NCBI RefSeq assembly: GCF_013387495.1 | Contig: NZ_JABZEE010000038.1 | Coordinates: forward strand, 92,715-156,714 | Length of the DNA stretch: 64,000 nt | Source of the DNA: Streptomyces sp. PKU-EA00015 | GTDB taxonomy: Bacteria; Actinomycetota; Actinomycetes; Streptomycetales; Streptomycetaceae | Direction: 5' to 3' | In this document: positions 8,431 to 17,825 of the stretch, one piece after another | Layout: every line of letters starts with the position of its first letter | Numbering within the stretch: the stretch's first letter is position 1 | The notes under the pieces: model-generated | What the model saw: the letters and a program-made list of their open reading frames with translations, nothing else | Databases searched by the model: none | What the model was told of the DNA's origin: nothing | Position numbers and translations under genes: made by a program

Positions 8431-9606
8431 ATGCGATCCATACGTCCGCTGCTGGCTGCCGCCGGCCTCGTCTCGGCTCTCGCGCTGACGGCGACCGCCT
8501 GCGGCCCCGGCGAGGACAAGGCTGCAGACAAGCCCGCCGCCTCCGCAGAAGGCGCAGACAACAGCGGCGCAAATGCCGCACTCCCCGCCGACGTGGCCGA
8601 CAGGCTCAAGGAGCACGGTGTCGACCTGGACAAGTGGAAGAACGGCGAGTGGAAGAACTGGGAGAAGGACAAGTGGCTGCGTGAGGCCAAGGACTTCGTC
8701 AACCCGGTGATCGAGGGCCTGTGGAAGCCCGAGCGCATGACGACGGCCAAGGCGCCTGCGAAGACGCTCTCCGCCGGTGACATCTCCGGTGACCAGGACG
8801 TCACCGACCCGGAGCCGCGCCCGGTGCGGGCCCAGGAGGAGAAGAAGCCCTACCACCGGAACGCCGCACCGGTCGGCAAGGTGTTCTTCGACGCCCCCGA
8901 GGGCTCGATGGTCTGTTCGGCGACGGTCGTCAAGGACCCGGAGAACCCGGGCCGGTCCAACCTCGTCTGGACCGCCGGGCACTGCGTGCACGCCGGTCGG
9001 GCGGGCGGCTGGTACCGCAACATCGCCTTCGTCCCCGCCTACAACGACAAGGGCAAGTCCCCCGCCGCGCTGGAGCACGCCCAGCCGCAGGAGATCGCCC
9101 CGTACGGCGTCTACTGGGCGGACTGGGTCGCGACCTCGGGCGAGTGGATCGACCAGGGCGGTCCGACGGGGGGCACCGGCGCCGCCTACGACTACGCCGT
9201 GATGCACGTGAAGCCCGAGCAGGGCTCGAAGTCGCTGGAGGAGACGGTGGGCGCCGCGCTCGACGTCGACTTCGAGGCCCCCGACGCCAAGAGCATCGGC
9301 ACGATGGGCGCGTGGGGTTACCCGGCGGCCCCGCCCTACAACGGCGCGATCATGCACAAGTGTCTGGACCGGCCGGGCCGGCTCTCCATCGCCCCGGGCA
9401 CGCCCACGATGTGGCGTATCGGCTGCACGATGACGGGCGGATCCTCGGGTGGCGGCTGGTTCGTCCGGCAGCCCGGCGGCAAGACGGTGCTCGTCTCCAA
9501 CACGTCGATCGGCCCGGTCACCTCGGGCTGGCTCGCCGGCCCGCGGCTGGACCGGGGAGCGCAGCAGATCTTCACGACGATGAGCGAGAAGTTCGCGGGA
9601 CAGTAG
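8431..9606 (+). CDS. Exported trypsin-like serine protease B (tandem paralogue 2)
   Basis: 391 aa, exactly the length of protease A. The ATG at 8431 is chosen over upstream in-frame ATGs because AGGGGGA precedes it and the signal peptide (MRSIRPLLAAAG, then ALTATAC) starts there. The same KWKNGEWKNW-containing charged segment follows. Catalytic residues are His184 (TAGHC), Asp254 (YDYAV) and Ser339 (GSSGG). It is followed by a strong bidirectional terminator. With protease A it forms a pair that probably acts at the cell surface or outside the membrane; separate promoters are likely because a terminator lies between them. Confidence 0.9.
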   Translation: MRSIRPLLAAAGLVSALALTATACGPGEDKAADKPAASAEGADNSGANAALPADVADRLKEHGVDLDKWKNGEWKNWEKDKWLREAKDFVNPVIEGLWKPERMTTAKAPAKTLSAGDISGDQDVTDPEPRPVRAQEEKKPYHRNAAPVGKVFFDAPEGSMVCSATVVKDPENPGRSNLVWTAGHCVHAGRAGGWYRNIAFVPAYNDKGKSPAALEHAQPQEIAPYGVYWADWVATSGEWIDQGGPTGGTGAAYDYAVMHVKPEQGSKSLEETVGAALDVDFEAPDAKSIGTMGAWGYPAAPPYNGAIMHKCLDRPGRLSIAPGTPTMWRIGCTMTGGSSGGGWFVRQPGGKTVLVSNTSIGPVTSGWLAGPRLDRGAQQIFTTMSEKFAGQ

Positions 9607-9632
9607 GCCTCTTCAAGACGTGCGGATCATGC

Positions 9633-9668
9633 GGAAGGCCCGCCTCCCCGAGGGGAGGCGGGCCTTCC
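9633..9668. terminator. Bidirectional terminator between protease B and hflX
   Basis: Two perfectly complementary 17-base arms (9633-9649 and 9652-9668) around a 2-base centre, GC-rich with GGAAGG/CCTTCC ends. It lies between the converging stop codons of protease B (9606) and hflX (9694). Confidence 0.85.
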
Positions 9669-9693
9669 GTCCGGTCGCGGGCGCTGTGCCGCG

Positions 9694-11184
9694 TCAGTGG
9701 GTCGCCGGGACGTACGGGGCCAGTGCGGCGGCCAGCTCCTCGTGGACCCGCGCCTTGAGCAGAGTGCCCTCCGTGGTGTGCTCCTCGGAGACGACCTCGC
9801 CCTCCGCGTGCACGCGCGAGACGAGCCCGCCCTGGGTGTACGGGACGAGCGCCTCGATCTCCACCTCGGGCCGCGGCAGCTCGGTGTCGATCAGAGCCAG
9901 GAGCTCGCCGATGCCCGAGCCCGTGCGGGCCGAGACGGCGATCGCGTGCCGCTCGATGCGCAGCAGTCGCTGCAGCACCAGCGGGTCGGCCGCGTCCGCC
10001 TTGTTGATCACGACGATCTCGGGCACGTCCAGCGCGCCCACGTCGCGGATCACCTCGCGCACGGCGGCCAGCTGCTCCTCCGGAGCCGGGTGCGAACCGT
10101 CCACCACGTGGAGGATCAGGTCGGAGTCGCCGACCTCCTCCATCGTGGAGCGGAACGCCTCGACCAGGTGGTGCGGCAGGTGCCGTACGAATCCGACGGT
10201 GTCGGCGAGGGTGTAGATCCGGCCGCCCGGCGTCTCGGCCCGGCGGACGGTCGGGTCGAGGGTGGCGAACAGGGCGTTCTCCACCAGGACACCGGCGCCG
10301 GTGAGGCGGTTGAGCAGCGAGGACTTGCCGGCGTTGGTGTAGCCGGCGATCGCGACCGACGGCACCCTGTTGCGGCGGCGCTCCCGGCGCTTGATCTCGC
10401 GGCCCGTCTTCATCTCCGCGATCTCCCGGCGCATCTTCGCCATCTTCTCGCGGATCCGTCGCCGGTCCGTCTCGATCTTGGTCTCACCGGGACCACGGGT
10501 GGCCATGCCGCCACCGCCGCCGCCACCCATCTGACGGGACAGCGACTGACCCCAGCCGCGGAGCCTGGGCAGCATGTACTGCATCTGCGCCAGAGCGACC
10601 TGCGCCTTGCCCTCTCGGGACTTGGCGTGCTGGGCGAAGATGTCGAGGATCAGGGCGGTGCGGTCGACCACCTTGACCTTGACGACGTCCTCGAGGTGGA
10701 TGAGCTGGCCGGGGCTGAGCTCACCGTCGCAGACGACGGTGTCGGCTCCGGTCTCGAGCACGATGTCGCGCAGCTCGGTCGCCTTGCCCGACCCGATGTA
10801 GGTGGCCGGGTCCGGCTTGTCACGCCGCTGGATGACTCCGTCGAGCACCAGAGCGCCCGCGGTCTCGGCGAGCGCCGCGAGCTCCGCGAGGGAGTTCTCG
10901 GCGTCCTGCACGGTCCCCGAGGTCCAGACGCCGACCAGCACGACGCGCTCCAGGCGCAGCTGTCGGTACTCGACCTCGGTGACGTCTTCGAGCTCGGTGG
11001 AGAGGCCCGCCACGCGCCGCAGAGCGGCACGCTCGGAGCGGTCGAACTGATCGCCGTCCCGCTCGGTGTCGATCTCGTGGCTCCAGGCGACGTCCTCTTC
11101 CATCAGGGCATCGGCCCGAAGGCTCTCGGTGCGCGTCTCCGCGAAGCTCTGCTCGTCCTGGGAAGGGGATGAAGAGGAGGTCAT
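9694..11184 (-). CDS. hflX: GTPase HflX
   Basis: 496 aa. HflX binds the 50S subunit and splits stalled or hibernating ribosomes in a GTP-dependent way. It has the N-terminal HflX domain with GPGETKIETDRR preceded by a glycine run (GGGGGGGM). G1 is GYTNAGKSS near residue 280, with the switch DPTVRR, G3 ADTVGF and G4 NKAD. The first ~60 residues are an acidic extension. The ATG at 11184 has AAGGA upstream. The gene is monocistronic: a terminator follows it and the M1 peptidase gene ends 180 bases upstream. Confidence 0.95.
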   Translation of the reverse strand: MTSSSSPSQDEQSFAETRTESLRADALMEEDVAWSHEIDTERDGDQFDRSERAALRRVAGLSTELEDVTEVEYRQLRLERVVLVGVWTSGTVQDAENSLAELAALAETAGALVLDGVIQRRDKPDPATYIGSGKATELRDIVLETGADTVVCDGELSPGQLIHLEDVVKVKVVDRTALILDIFAQHAKSREGKAQVALAQMQYMLPRLRGWGQSLSRQMGGGGGGGMATRGPGETKIETDRRRIREKMAKMRREIAEMKTGREIKRRERRRNRVPSVAIAGYTNAGKSSLLNRLTGAGVLVENALFATLDPTVRRAETPGGRIYTLADTVGFVRHLPHHLVEAFRSTMEEVGDSDLILHVVDGSHPAPEEQLAAVREVIRDVGALDVPEIVVINKADAADPLVLQRLLRIERHAIAVSARTGSGIGELLALIDTELPRPEVEIEALVPYTQGGLVSRVHAEGEVVSEEHTTEGTLLKARVHEELAAALAPYVPATH

Positions 11185-11256
11185 TGGATCCTTACGTCGA
11201 TGGAATGAGCGGTTGCGGACGGGACGCCCGCAAGGGCAGTGTGCCCCCGTTCGACA

Positions 11257-11271
11257 GTCACAACGTGTGAC
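11257..11271. promoter_or_regulatory. Inverted repeat upstream of hflX
   Basis: GTCACA, three bases (ACG), TGTGAC: perfect 6-base arms with a 3-base spacer, 72 bases upstream of the hflX ATG. It could be an operator for hflX. No regulator is identifiable from sequence, and short palindromes do occur by chance. Confidence 0.3.
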
Positions 11272-11366
11272 AGCCCCGGAAGATTCCCCCGGGGAGTCCG
11301 CGTGCCCGGCCGCGTCGTCGGCCCGTCGATGGTCCCACGGGGTCGCCGGGGCCGTCACCCCGGTTT

Positions 11367-12830
11367 TCAGCGGGTGGGGCGGGTCTTCGGGGCCTCGCTG
11401 CGCCAGTCCGCGTGGCCGGGCATGGGCGGGGTCTTCTTCGCGTACAGCCATTCCTGGAAGAAGTCGCCGAGGTCACGCCCCGCGACCTGGGATGCGAGCT
11501 GCGTGAAGTCCTCCGTGCTCGCCGTGGAGTCGCGGTGCTCGGTGACCCACTCGCGCTCCAGGCGTTCGAAGGCGGCCTCGCCGATCGTCTGCCGCAGGGC
11601 GTACAGGACGAGGGCGCTGCCGTCGTAGACCACCGGCCGGAAGAGACTGAGCTTCTGTCCGGGCGCCGGTGCCTGCGGGGCCGCGGGCGGCCCGCCGGCA
11701 GCTCGCCAGCCGTCGGAGAGGCGGTAGGCCTTCCTCATCCGTTCGACCAGTGGCTGCTTGGCCTTCTCCTCGGCGTACAGGGCCTCGTACCAGCTGGCGT
11801 GGCCCTCGTTCAGCCACAGGTCGGACCATGTGCGGGGGGAGACACTGTTGCCGAACCACTGGTGGGCGAGTTCGTGGACCATCACCGAGTCGACGTACCA
11901 CTTCGGGTGGGCGGCGTTGGTGAACAGGGAGCGCTCGAAGAGCGACAGCGTCTGCGTCTCCAGCTGGAATCCGGTGTCGGCGTCGGCGACCAGCACCCCG
12001 TACGTCTCGAAGGGGTAGGCGCCGACCTTGTCCTCCATCCACCGGACATGGCCGGGGGTCTTCTTCAGCCACGGTTCGAGCTTCGCCTTGTCGGCGGCGG
12101 GGACGACGTCGCGGAGAGGCAGTCCGTGCGGGCCCTGCCGCTTGACGACGGCGGAGCGCCCGATGGCGACCTGGGCGAGTTCGGTGGCCATGGGGTGGCC
12201 CGTGCGGTAGATCCAGGAGGCCCTGGTGTCGTTCCGGGAGTGTGCGACCTGCCGTCCGTTGGCGACGGCCGTCAGGTTCCTGGGGGTGGTGACGCGGAAG
12301 GTGAAGAACGCCTTGTCCGCGGGGTGGTCGTTGCAGGGGAAGACACGGTGCGCCGCGTCGGCCTGGTTGGCCATCACCAGACCGTCGCCGGTGGGCACCC
12401 ATCCGCCGGCGGCCTTGGCCCCGCGCGGGTCGCTGGTGTGCGTGACGGTGATCTGCATGCGCGATCCGGCGGCGACGGCCATGGAGGGCTCGACGACGAG
12501 GTCCTCGCCCGTGGACGCGAACTCTGCGGTGCTGCCGTTGACCTCGACCGAGTGGACCGTGCCACGGGCGAAGTCGAGGTTGATCCGGCCGAGCCGCCGG
12601 TTCGCCCAGGCGTCGATCTTGGTGACAGCGTCCAGGGGCTTGGTGTTGCTGCCCTCGTAGGTGAGGGCGATGTCGTATCCGATGACGTCGTAGCCGGGGT
12701 TGCCCAGCCGGGGGAAAAGGGGATCGCCGATCCCGAGGGCGGTCGGTTCGGGCAGCGTCGCGGCGACGAGGGTGGCCGATGCTGCGGCCAGCAGTACGGC
12801 ACCCAGTCGGCGTCGGGGAGTGTGCAGCAT
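11367..12830 (-). CDS. Secreted M1-family metallopeptidase (aminopeptidase N type)
   Basis: 487 aa with a signal peptide (RRR followed by a hydrophobic stretch, residues ~7-25), so exported. It contains the M1 gluzincin signature HELAHQW near residue 320, with the third zinc ligand in NEGHASW about 19 residues later. The N-terminal beta-sandwich precedes the catalytic domain, and the protein is short for the family, lacking the large C-terminal helical domain of PepN; this resembles the small secreted actinobacterial M1 group. The ATG at 12830 has AGGA only two bases upstream, which is tight. It lies between rsh and hflX on the same strand with no close coupling. Confidence 0.88.
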   Translation of the reverse strand: MLHTPRRRLGAVLLAAASATLVAATLPEPTALGIGDPLFPRLGNPGYDVIGYDIALTYEGSNTKPLDAVTKIDAWANRRLGRINLDFARGTVHSVEVNGSTAEFASTGEDLVVEPSMAVAAGSRMQITVTHTSDPRGAKAAGGWVPTGDGLVMANQADAAHRVFPCNDHPADKAFFTFRVTTPRNLTAVANGRQVAHSRNDTRASWIYRTGHPMATELAQVAIGRSAVVKRQGPHGLPLRDVVPAADKAKLEPWLKKTPGHVRWMEDKVGAYPFETYGVLVADADTGFQLETQTLSLFERSLFTNAAHPKWYVDSVMVHELAHQWFGNSVSPRTWSDLWLNEGHASWYEALYAEEKAKQPLVERMRKAYRLSDGWRAAGGPPAAPQAPAPGQKLSLFRPVVYDGSALVLYALRQTIGEAAFERLEREWVTEHRDSTASTEDFTQLASQVAGRDLGDFFQEWLYAKKTPPMPGHADWRSEAPKTRPTR

Positions 12831-12906
12831 GTCCTACCGCTACCAGCAGGCCATGAGACGGCCGCGGCGGCGCGCGACGGGGGACCGCGTCCCCACCCGA
12901 ACGAAG

Positions 12907-14985
12907 TCAGGCGGTCGAGGCCGGATGCTGGGTCCTGCTCACGTCGTACACGCCGGGGACGTCGCGCATGGCGCGCATCAGGGCGGGAAGCCCGGCGGCG
13001 TCGGGAAGTTGGAGGGTGTACGTGTGCCGTACCCGCTGCTGGCTCGGCGGTTCGACGGTGGCCGAGACGATGGCCGCTCCCTCACCGGCGATGACCTCGG
13101 TGAGGTCGGCGAGCAGACGGGGCCGGCCGAACGATTCGGCGACCAGAGTGACCCGGCACTCGGCGGCGTCGCCCCAGCGCACGGCCACCGGAGCCCGGCC
13201 GAGGCTCTCCATGCGCGCCACCGCGGCGCATTCGACGCGATGGACGGTCACCGCGCCCCCGCGCACCGCGAAGCCCGTGACGGTGTCGGGCGGTACGGGC
13301 GTACAGCAGCCGGCGAGCCGGACGGTCGCGTCAGGACGGTCGACGACGGCGTTCGCCGAGGCGGGCCGGTCGGCCGCGCGCGGAGTGGGGTGCCGGGGAG
13401 CGGCCTCCTGGGCGCTCGCGCCCTCCGGGTGGCTCTGGAGCCAGCTGCTGATGGCGATCCGTGCGGCAGGGGTGCGGGCGTGGTCGAGCCAGTCCGGTGA
13501 CGGTCCGGAGGAGGCGTCCTGGGCGAGCAGCACGTGCACGGTGTCGCCGTCGTTGAGCTGAGTGCTCAGGGTGGCCAGCCGGCCGTTGACCCGGGCGCCG
13601 ATGCATGCGTGGGCCTCCTCGCCGTACTGGGCGTAGGCCGCGTCGACGCAGGTGGCCCCGGCGGGCAGGCCGAGCGCCCGGCCGTCGGCCCGGAAGACGG
13701 TGATCTCCTTGTCCTGCGCCAGGTCCGCGCGCAGGGAGGTCCAGAAGGTGTCCGGATCCGGGGTGGACTGCTGCCATTCGAGGAGGCGGGACAGCCAGCC
13801 GGGTCTGGTGGGGTCGGCGCGCTCGCCGTCGAGCGGCTCGACGCTCTCGGTCGGCACGTACGGGTTGCCGAGAGCGACCACCCCGGCCTCGGCGACCCGG
13901 TGCATCTGGTGGGTGCGGATGAGGACTTCGGCGACGGCGCCGTCGGAGCCCGCGACGGCGGTGTGCAGCGACTGGTACAGGTTGAACTTGGGGGCGGCGA
14001 TGAAGTCCTTGAACTCCGAGATCACCGGGGTGAAGCAGGTGTGCAGTTCGCCGAGCACCGCGTAGCAGTCGGCGTCGTCGGCGACCAGGACGAGCAGGCG
14101 CCCGAAGTCGGTGCTGCGCAGCTCGGAGCGTTTGAGGCAGACGCGGTGCACGGAGACGAAGTGCCGGGGCCTGATGAGCACTTCCGCGGTGATGCCGGCG
14201 TCGCGCAGCACGGTCCGGAAGTCCTCCGCGATGGCGGCGAGAGCGTTGCACGCGGTGGCGTTCTCGGCGATGAGAGCGCGGGTGCGCTCGTACTCCTCGG
14301 GGTGCAGGATCGCGAAGACCAGATCCTCCAGTTCGGTCTTCAGGGCCTGCACGCCGAGACGCTCGGCGAGGGGGATGAGGACGTCGCGGGTGACCTTGGC
14401 GATGCGTGCCTGCTTCTCGGGGCGCATGACGCCGAGCGTGCGCATGTTGTGCAGCCGGTCGGCGAGTTTGATCGACATCACGCGGACGTCGTTGCCGGTG
14501 GCGACGAGCATCTTGCGGAAGGTCTCCGGTTCTGCGGCGGCGCCGTAGTCGACCTTCTCCAGCTTGGTGACGCCGTCGACGAGGTAGGCCACCTCGGCAC
14601 CGAACTCCGCCTTCACCTGCTCCAGCGTCACCTCCGTGTCCTCCACGGTGTCGTGGAGCAGGGACGCGGTCAACGTCGTCGTTTCCGCGCCCAGTTCGGC
14701 GAGGATGAGCGTGACGGCCAGCGGATGGGTGATGTACGGCTCGCCGCTCTTGCGGAACTGGCCGCGGTGGGACGACTCGGCCAGCACGTACGCCTTGTGC
14801 AGTTGGGCGAGGTCGGCGTCCGGGTGGTGCGCGCGGTGCGCGTCGACGACGTGGCCGATCGCGTCGGGGAGGCGGTCGCGCCCGGTGGGGCCCAGCAGAG
14901 CGGCGCGCCCGATCCGGCGGAGGTCGATCCTGGGTCGGCCGCGCCTGCGACTGTGGGCACCAGGGTTGGCGGCCTCTGCACTCAT
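12907..14985 (-). CDS. RelA/SpoT homologue (RSH), probably hydrolase-biased
   Basis: 692 aa with the full long-RSH order: HD hydrolase (HDTVED near residue 113, with a well-conserved HRGQFRKSGEPYITHP and KLADRLHNMRTL), synthetase region (~240-390), TGS (~430-490) and C-terminal ACT (~610-692). The hydrolase half is canonical. The synthetase half is eroded: the usual KHIYSI motif reads RHFVSV, the RFKD/EFDD position reads EFKD (near 325), and GYQSLH reads LYQSLH. GGAGGTG lies 4 bases before the ATG. It corresponds by position to the second Streptomyces relA/spoT gene, rshA. Role: (p)ppGpp turnover; synthesis may be weak or conditional. Confidence 0.9.
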   Translation of the reverse strand: MSAEAANPGAHSRRRGRPRIDLRRIGRAALLGPTGRDRLPDAIGHVVDAHRAHHPDADLAQLHKAYVLAESSHRGQFRKSGEPYITHPLAVTLILAELGAETTTLTASLLHDTVEDTEVTLEQVKAEFGAEVAYLVDGVTKLEKVDYGAAAEPETFRKMLVATGNDVRVMSIKLADRLHNMRTLGVMRPEKQARIAKVTRDVLIPLAERLGVQALKTELEDLVFAILHPEEYERTRALIAENATACNALAAIAEDFRTVLRDAGITAEVLIRPRHFVSVHRVCLKRSELRSTDFGRLLVLVADDADCYAVLGELHTCFTPVISEFKDFIAAPKFNLYQSLHTAVAGSDGAVAEVLIRTHQMHRVAEAGVVALGNPYVPTESVEPLDGERADPTRPGWLSRLLEWQQSTPDPDTFWTSLRADLAQDKEITVFRADGRALGLPAGATCVDAAYAQYGEEAHACIGARVNGRLATLSTQLNDGDTVHVLLAQDASSGPSPDWLDHARTPAARIAISSWLQSHPEGASAQEAAPRHPTPRAADRPASANAVVDRPDATVRLAGCCTPVPPDTVTGFAVRGGAVTVHRVECAAVARMESLGRAPVAVRWGDAAECRVTLVAESFGRPRLLADLTEVIAGEGAAIVSATVEPPSQQRVRHTYTLQLPDAAGLPALMRAMRDVPGVYDVSRTQHPASTA

Positions 14986-15124
14986 GGGGCACCTCCGGCT
15001 GCTTCGACCGGCGGTGGAAGGTCAGGTCGTGCCTCCGGGCCGGTGCTTGATGCTACCGAGCCCACCACGTGGCGCAGTGCCGCTCTCGCTCAGCGTGAAA
15101 CGGATCACCCATTCGAGCGAAGCT

Positions 15125-16039
15125 CTACGCGCCCACGGTTTCGAGGAGAGCGGGCTCGATGTACCCCTCGGCGACGATCACGGCCGGGCCCGTCATCTCG
15201 ATTTCCCCGTCGGGACGTTCCGTGATGACGAGGCGGCCGCCGGGCAGGTCGACGGTGTACGCGACGGGGGCGCCTGTGACGGACGGGTCCACGCCGTCCC
15301 TGCGGGCCGCCGCGACGGCGACGGCGCACGCGCCCGTGCCGCACGAGCGGGTCTCGCCGGACCCGCGCTCGTGCACGCGCATGGCGACATGGCGCTCGCC
15401 CCGGTCGGCGACGAACTCCACGTTAACCCCGTCCGGGTAGACCGATGCCGGGCTGACCGGTGGGGCTGAGAACAGGTTCCCCGCGTGGGCCAAGTCGTCG
15501 ACGAACGCGACCGCGTGGGGGTTGCCCATGTTCACGTTTCTCGCGGGCCAGCTGCGGCCCTCGATCGTGACCGTCACCCCGTCCTCGGGGAGCAGCGCGC
15601 GCCCCATCGAGACGGTGATGTCACCCATGCCCGCGCCGGCGCCGGCGGCCGCCTTGGCGATGTGGACCCTCTTGACGCCGCCTCTGGTCGCCACGGCGAT
15701 GTCCCCGGCCTCGACGTGGCCGACGCGCTGGAGGTAGCGGGCGAAGACCCGGACGCCGTTTCCGCACATCTCGGCGATCGAGCCGTCCGCGTTGCGGTAG
15801 TCCATGAACCACTCGGCCTCGGCCGCCATGTCCCTGGCCTCGGGGTGGGCCGCCGAGCGGACGACGTGCAGCAGACCGTCACCGCCGATGCCGGCGCGGC
15901 GGTCGCACAGCCTGGCGACGGCGGCCGCGGGCAGGTCGATGCTGTTGTCCGGGTCCGGGACGATCACGAAGTCGTTCTCGGTGCCGTGGCCCTTGAGGAA
16001 GGGGACGGGCGAGGTCTGCGAGGTGCTCACGCCCACCAT
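15125..16039 (-). CDS. dapF: Diaminopimelate epimerase
   Basis: 304 aa. Interconverts LL- and meso-diaminopimelate, a late step of lysine and peptidoglycan precursor synthesis. The two catalytic thiols are visible: Cys in EMCGNGVR near residue 91 and Cys in SCGTGAC near 234. The GGDGLL and NMGNPHAV family segments are present. ATG at 16039 is given; GTGs at 16036 and 16030 are alternatives, and the ribosome site is not decisive. Streptomycetes use LL-DAP in their walls, so the enzyme serves mainly the lysine branch. Confidence 0.95.
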   Translation of the reverse strand: MVGVSTSQTSPVPFLKGHGTENDFVIVPDPDNSIDLPAAAVARLCDRRAGIGGDGLLHVVRSAAHPEARDMAAEAEWFMDYRNADGSIAEMCGNGVRVFARYLQRVGHVEAGDIAVATRGGVKRVHIAKAAAGAGAGMGDITVSMGRALLPEDGVTVTIEGRSWPARNVNMGNPHAVAFVDDLAHAGNLFSAPPVSPASVYPDGVNVEFVADRGERHVAMRVHERGSGETRSCGTGACAVAVAAARRDGVDPSVTGAPVAYTVDLPGGRLVITERPDGEIEMTGPAVIVAEGYIEPALLETVGA

Positions 16040-16159
16040 CGTACGAGGCCGGTCCGACAGCGGGACGCCCGGTGGGATCCGGACGAGGGCCGCGCCGGGC
16101 TGGAGCGGACGGGGCTGGGCCGGGTCCGGGCGGGGGCGGTGCGGGGCGCGGGCCGGCGC

Positions 16160-16600
16160 TCAGCGCAGGCGCGCGACCCGCCAGACCGCGAGGGCGACGA
16201 GGACCGTGCCCACGCCGACGTAGAGAGCGATGACACGCCAGTCGGGGCGCTCGCCGGAGCCCCGGACAGGCAGGCCGGGCCAGGTGTGCCCGACGCGGCG
16301 GGCCGCCATCACACCCCAGCCGGCCGCACAGCAGCTGATCAGCAGCCCGAGCATGGCGACGACCGCGCCGCCGTCCCCCGTGCCGAAGGCGAGAGGGAAG
16401 GCGAACATGAGCGAGCCGATGGCGGCGAGCGCCACGATCGGGGCGAGCTGCCAGATGCGCAGGCGCCGCTGCGGACGGAGCTCCACCTCGACCTCGTCGG
16501 TGAGCACTTCCTGCTCGTCGGGACCGTCCGGGCTCAGCCCCGAGGTGCCTTCGGCGGCATCTCGGCGCTCCCGCTCGGTGTCGCGAGGGCCGGCCTCCAT
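16160..16600 (-). CDS. Small membrane protein of unknown function
   Basis: 146 aa. An acidic, charged N-terminus of about 45 residues precedes three hydrophobic segments (near IWQLAPIVALAAIG, VVAMLGLLISCCAAGW and VIALYVGVGTVLVALAVW). The ATG at 16600 is chosen because GGGAGG lies 10 bases upstream; a GTG at 16606 is also possible, and the open frame upstream to 16702 lacks a site. It lies between miaA and dapF, all on one strand with ~110-base gaps. I do not recognise a named family. Confidence 0.7.
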   Translation of the reverse strand: MEAGPRDTERERRDAAEGTSGLSPDGPDEQEVLTDEVEVELRPQRRLRIWQLAPIVALAAIGSLMFAFPLAFGTGDGGAVVAMLGLLISCCAAGWGVMAARRVGHTWPGLPVRGSGERPDWRVIALYVGVGTVLVALAVWRVARLR

Positions 16601-16706
16601 CGCCACGCGCCCTCCCAACTCGGACTCAACTGTCGATCGATGCTCGATGATGGCACGCTCCAGGTGGCCGGACTGACGGGCGGAGCGTCCCGATGCCATC
16701 ACGTGA

Positions 16707-17645
16707 TCAGGCTGTGACCGCTCGTTCGATCAACGCCAGCGCACGCTGCGGAAGTTCCGCGCGGTCCTGGACCGCGCCGCTGAGCCAGTGCACCCGCGGG
16801 TCGCGCCGGAACCAGGAGTCCTGGCGGCGGGCGAAGCGTTTGGTGGCGCGCACCGTCTCCTCGCGCGCCTGGGTTTCGGTGCACTCACCCGCGAGCGCGG
16901 AGAGCACCTGCTGGTAGCCCAGGGCGCGGGACGCGGTGCGCCCTTCGCGCAGCCCCTGGACCTCCAGGGCGCGTACCTCGTCGACGAGCCCCGCCTCCCA
17001 CATGCGGTCCACACGCAGGGCGATCCGTTCGTCCAGCTCGGGCCGCTCGACGTCGACGCCGATCTGCACGGTGTCGTAGACGGAGTCGTGGCCGGGGAGG
17101 TTGGCGGTGAAGGGCCTGCCCGTGATCTCGATGACCTCGAGGGCCCTGACGATGCGCCGCCCGTTGCTCGGCAGGATCGCGCGGCCCGCCTCCGGGTCGG
17201 CGGCGGCGAGACGGGCGTGGAGCGCCCCGGAGCCGCGCACGGTCAGCTCCTCCTCCAGCCGGGCGCGCACCTCAGGGTCGGTGCCGGGGAATTCGAGGGC
17301 GTCGATCGCCCCGCGTACGTACAGCCCGGAGCCGCCCACGAGAACGGGGGTGCGGCCCTCGGCGAGCAACCGGTCGATCTCCGCCCTGGCGAGCCGCTGG
17401 TACTCGGCGACGCTCGCCGTCTCGGTGACGTCCCAGATGTCGAGCAGGCGGTGGGGGACGCCTCCGCGCTCCTCGTCCGTCAGCTTGGCGGTGCCGATGT
17501 CCATCCCCCGATACAGCTGCATGGAGTCGGCGTTGACGACTTCGCCGTCCAGCCGCTGGGCCAGGAAGACGCCCAGATCGGACTTTCCGGCCGCGGTGGG
17601 ACCGACGACGGCGATGACCCGCGGTGCGGGAGCTGTACTTCTCAC
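16707..17645 (-). CDS. miaA: tRNA dimethylallyltransferase
   Basis: 312 aa. Transfers a dimethylallyl group to A37 of tRNAs reading UNN codons, making i6A, which MiaB (19405-20895) then methylthiolates. The P-loop GPTAAGKS is at residues ~15-22. The DSMQLYRG and VGGSGLYVRG segments and the RRQDSWFRRDPRV C-terminal motif are all family hallmarks. GTG start at 17645. Confidence 0.96.
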   Translation of the reverse strand: MRSTAPAPRVIAVVGPTAAGKSDLGVFLAQRLDGEVVNADSMQLYRGMDIGTAKLTDEERGGVPHRLLDIWDVTETASVAEYQRLARAEIDRLLAEGRTPVLVGGSGLYVRGAIDALEFPGTDPEVRARLEEELTVRGSGALHARLAAADPEAGRAILPSNGRRIVRALEVIEITGRPFTANLPGHDSVYDTVQIGVDVERPELDERIALRVDRMWEAGLVDEVRALEVQGLREGRTASRALGYQQVLSALAGECTETQAREETVRATKRFARRQDSWFRRDPRVHWLSGAVQDRAELPQRALALIERAVTA

Positions 17646-17825
17646 CGCCCCAGTCTCGCAAACCCGGGCACCGCTCCCCGAACGAGCGAGGTGACGGCGG
17701 GTGGCCGGGGTCGTTGCCTGTTGCGAGGTTCCGGGCGCCGGTTTCGGACCGGTACCCGCGAGCGGCGCAATGGGACGCTCCGGGTGACGCGGAACTTCGC
17801 CTCACGAGTACGCTATGGAGCAGAT

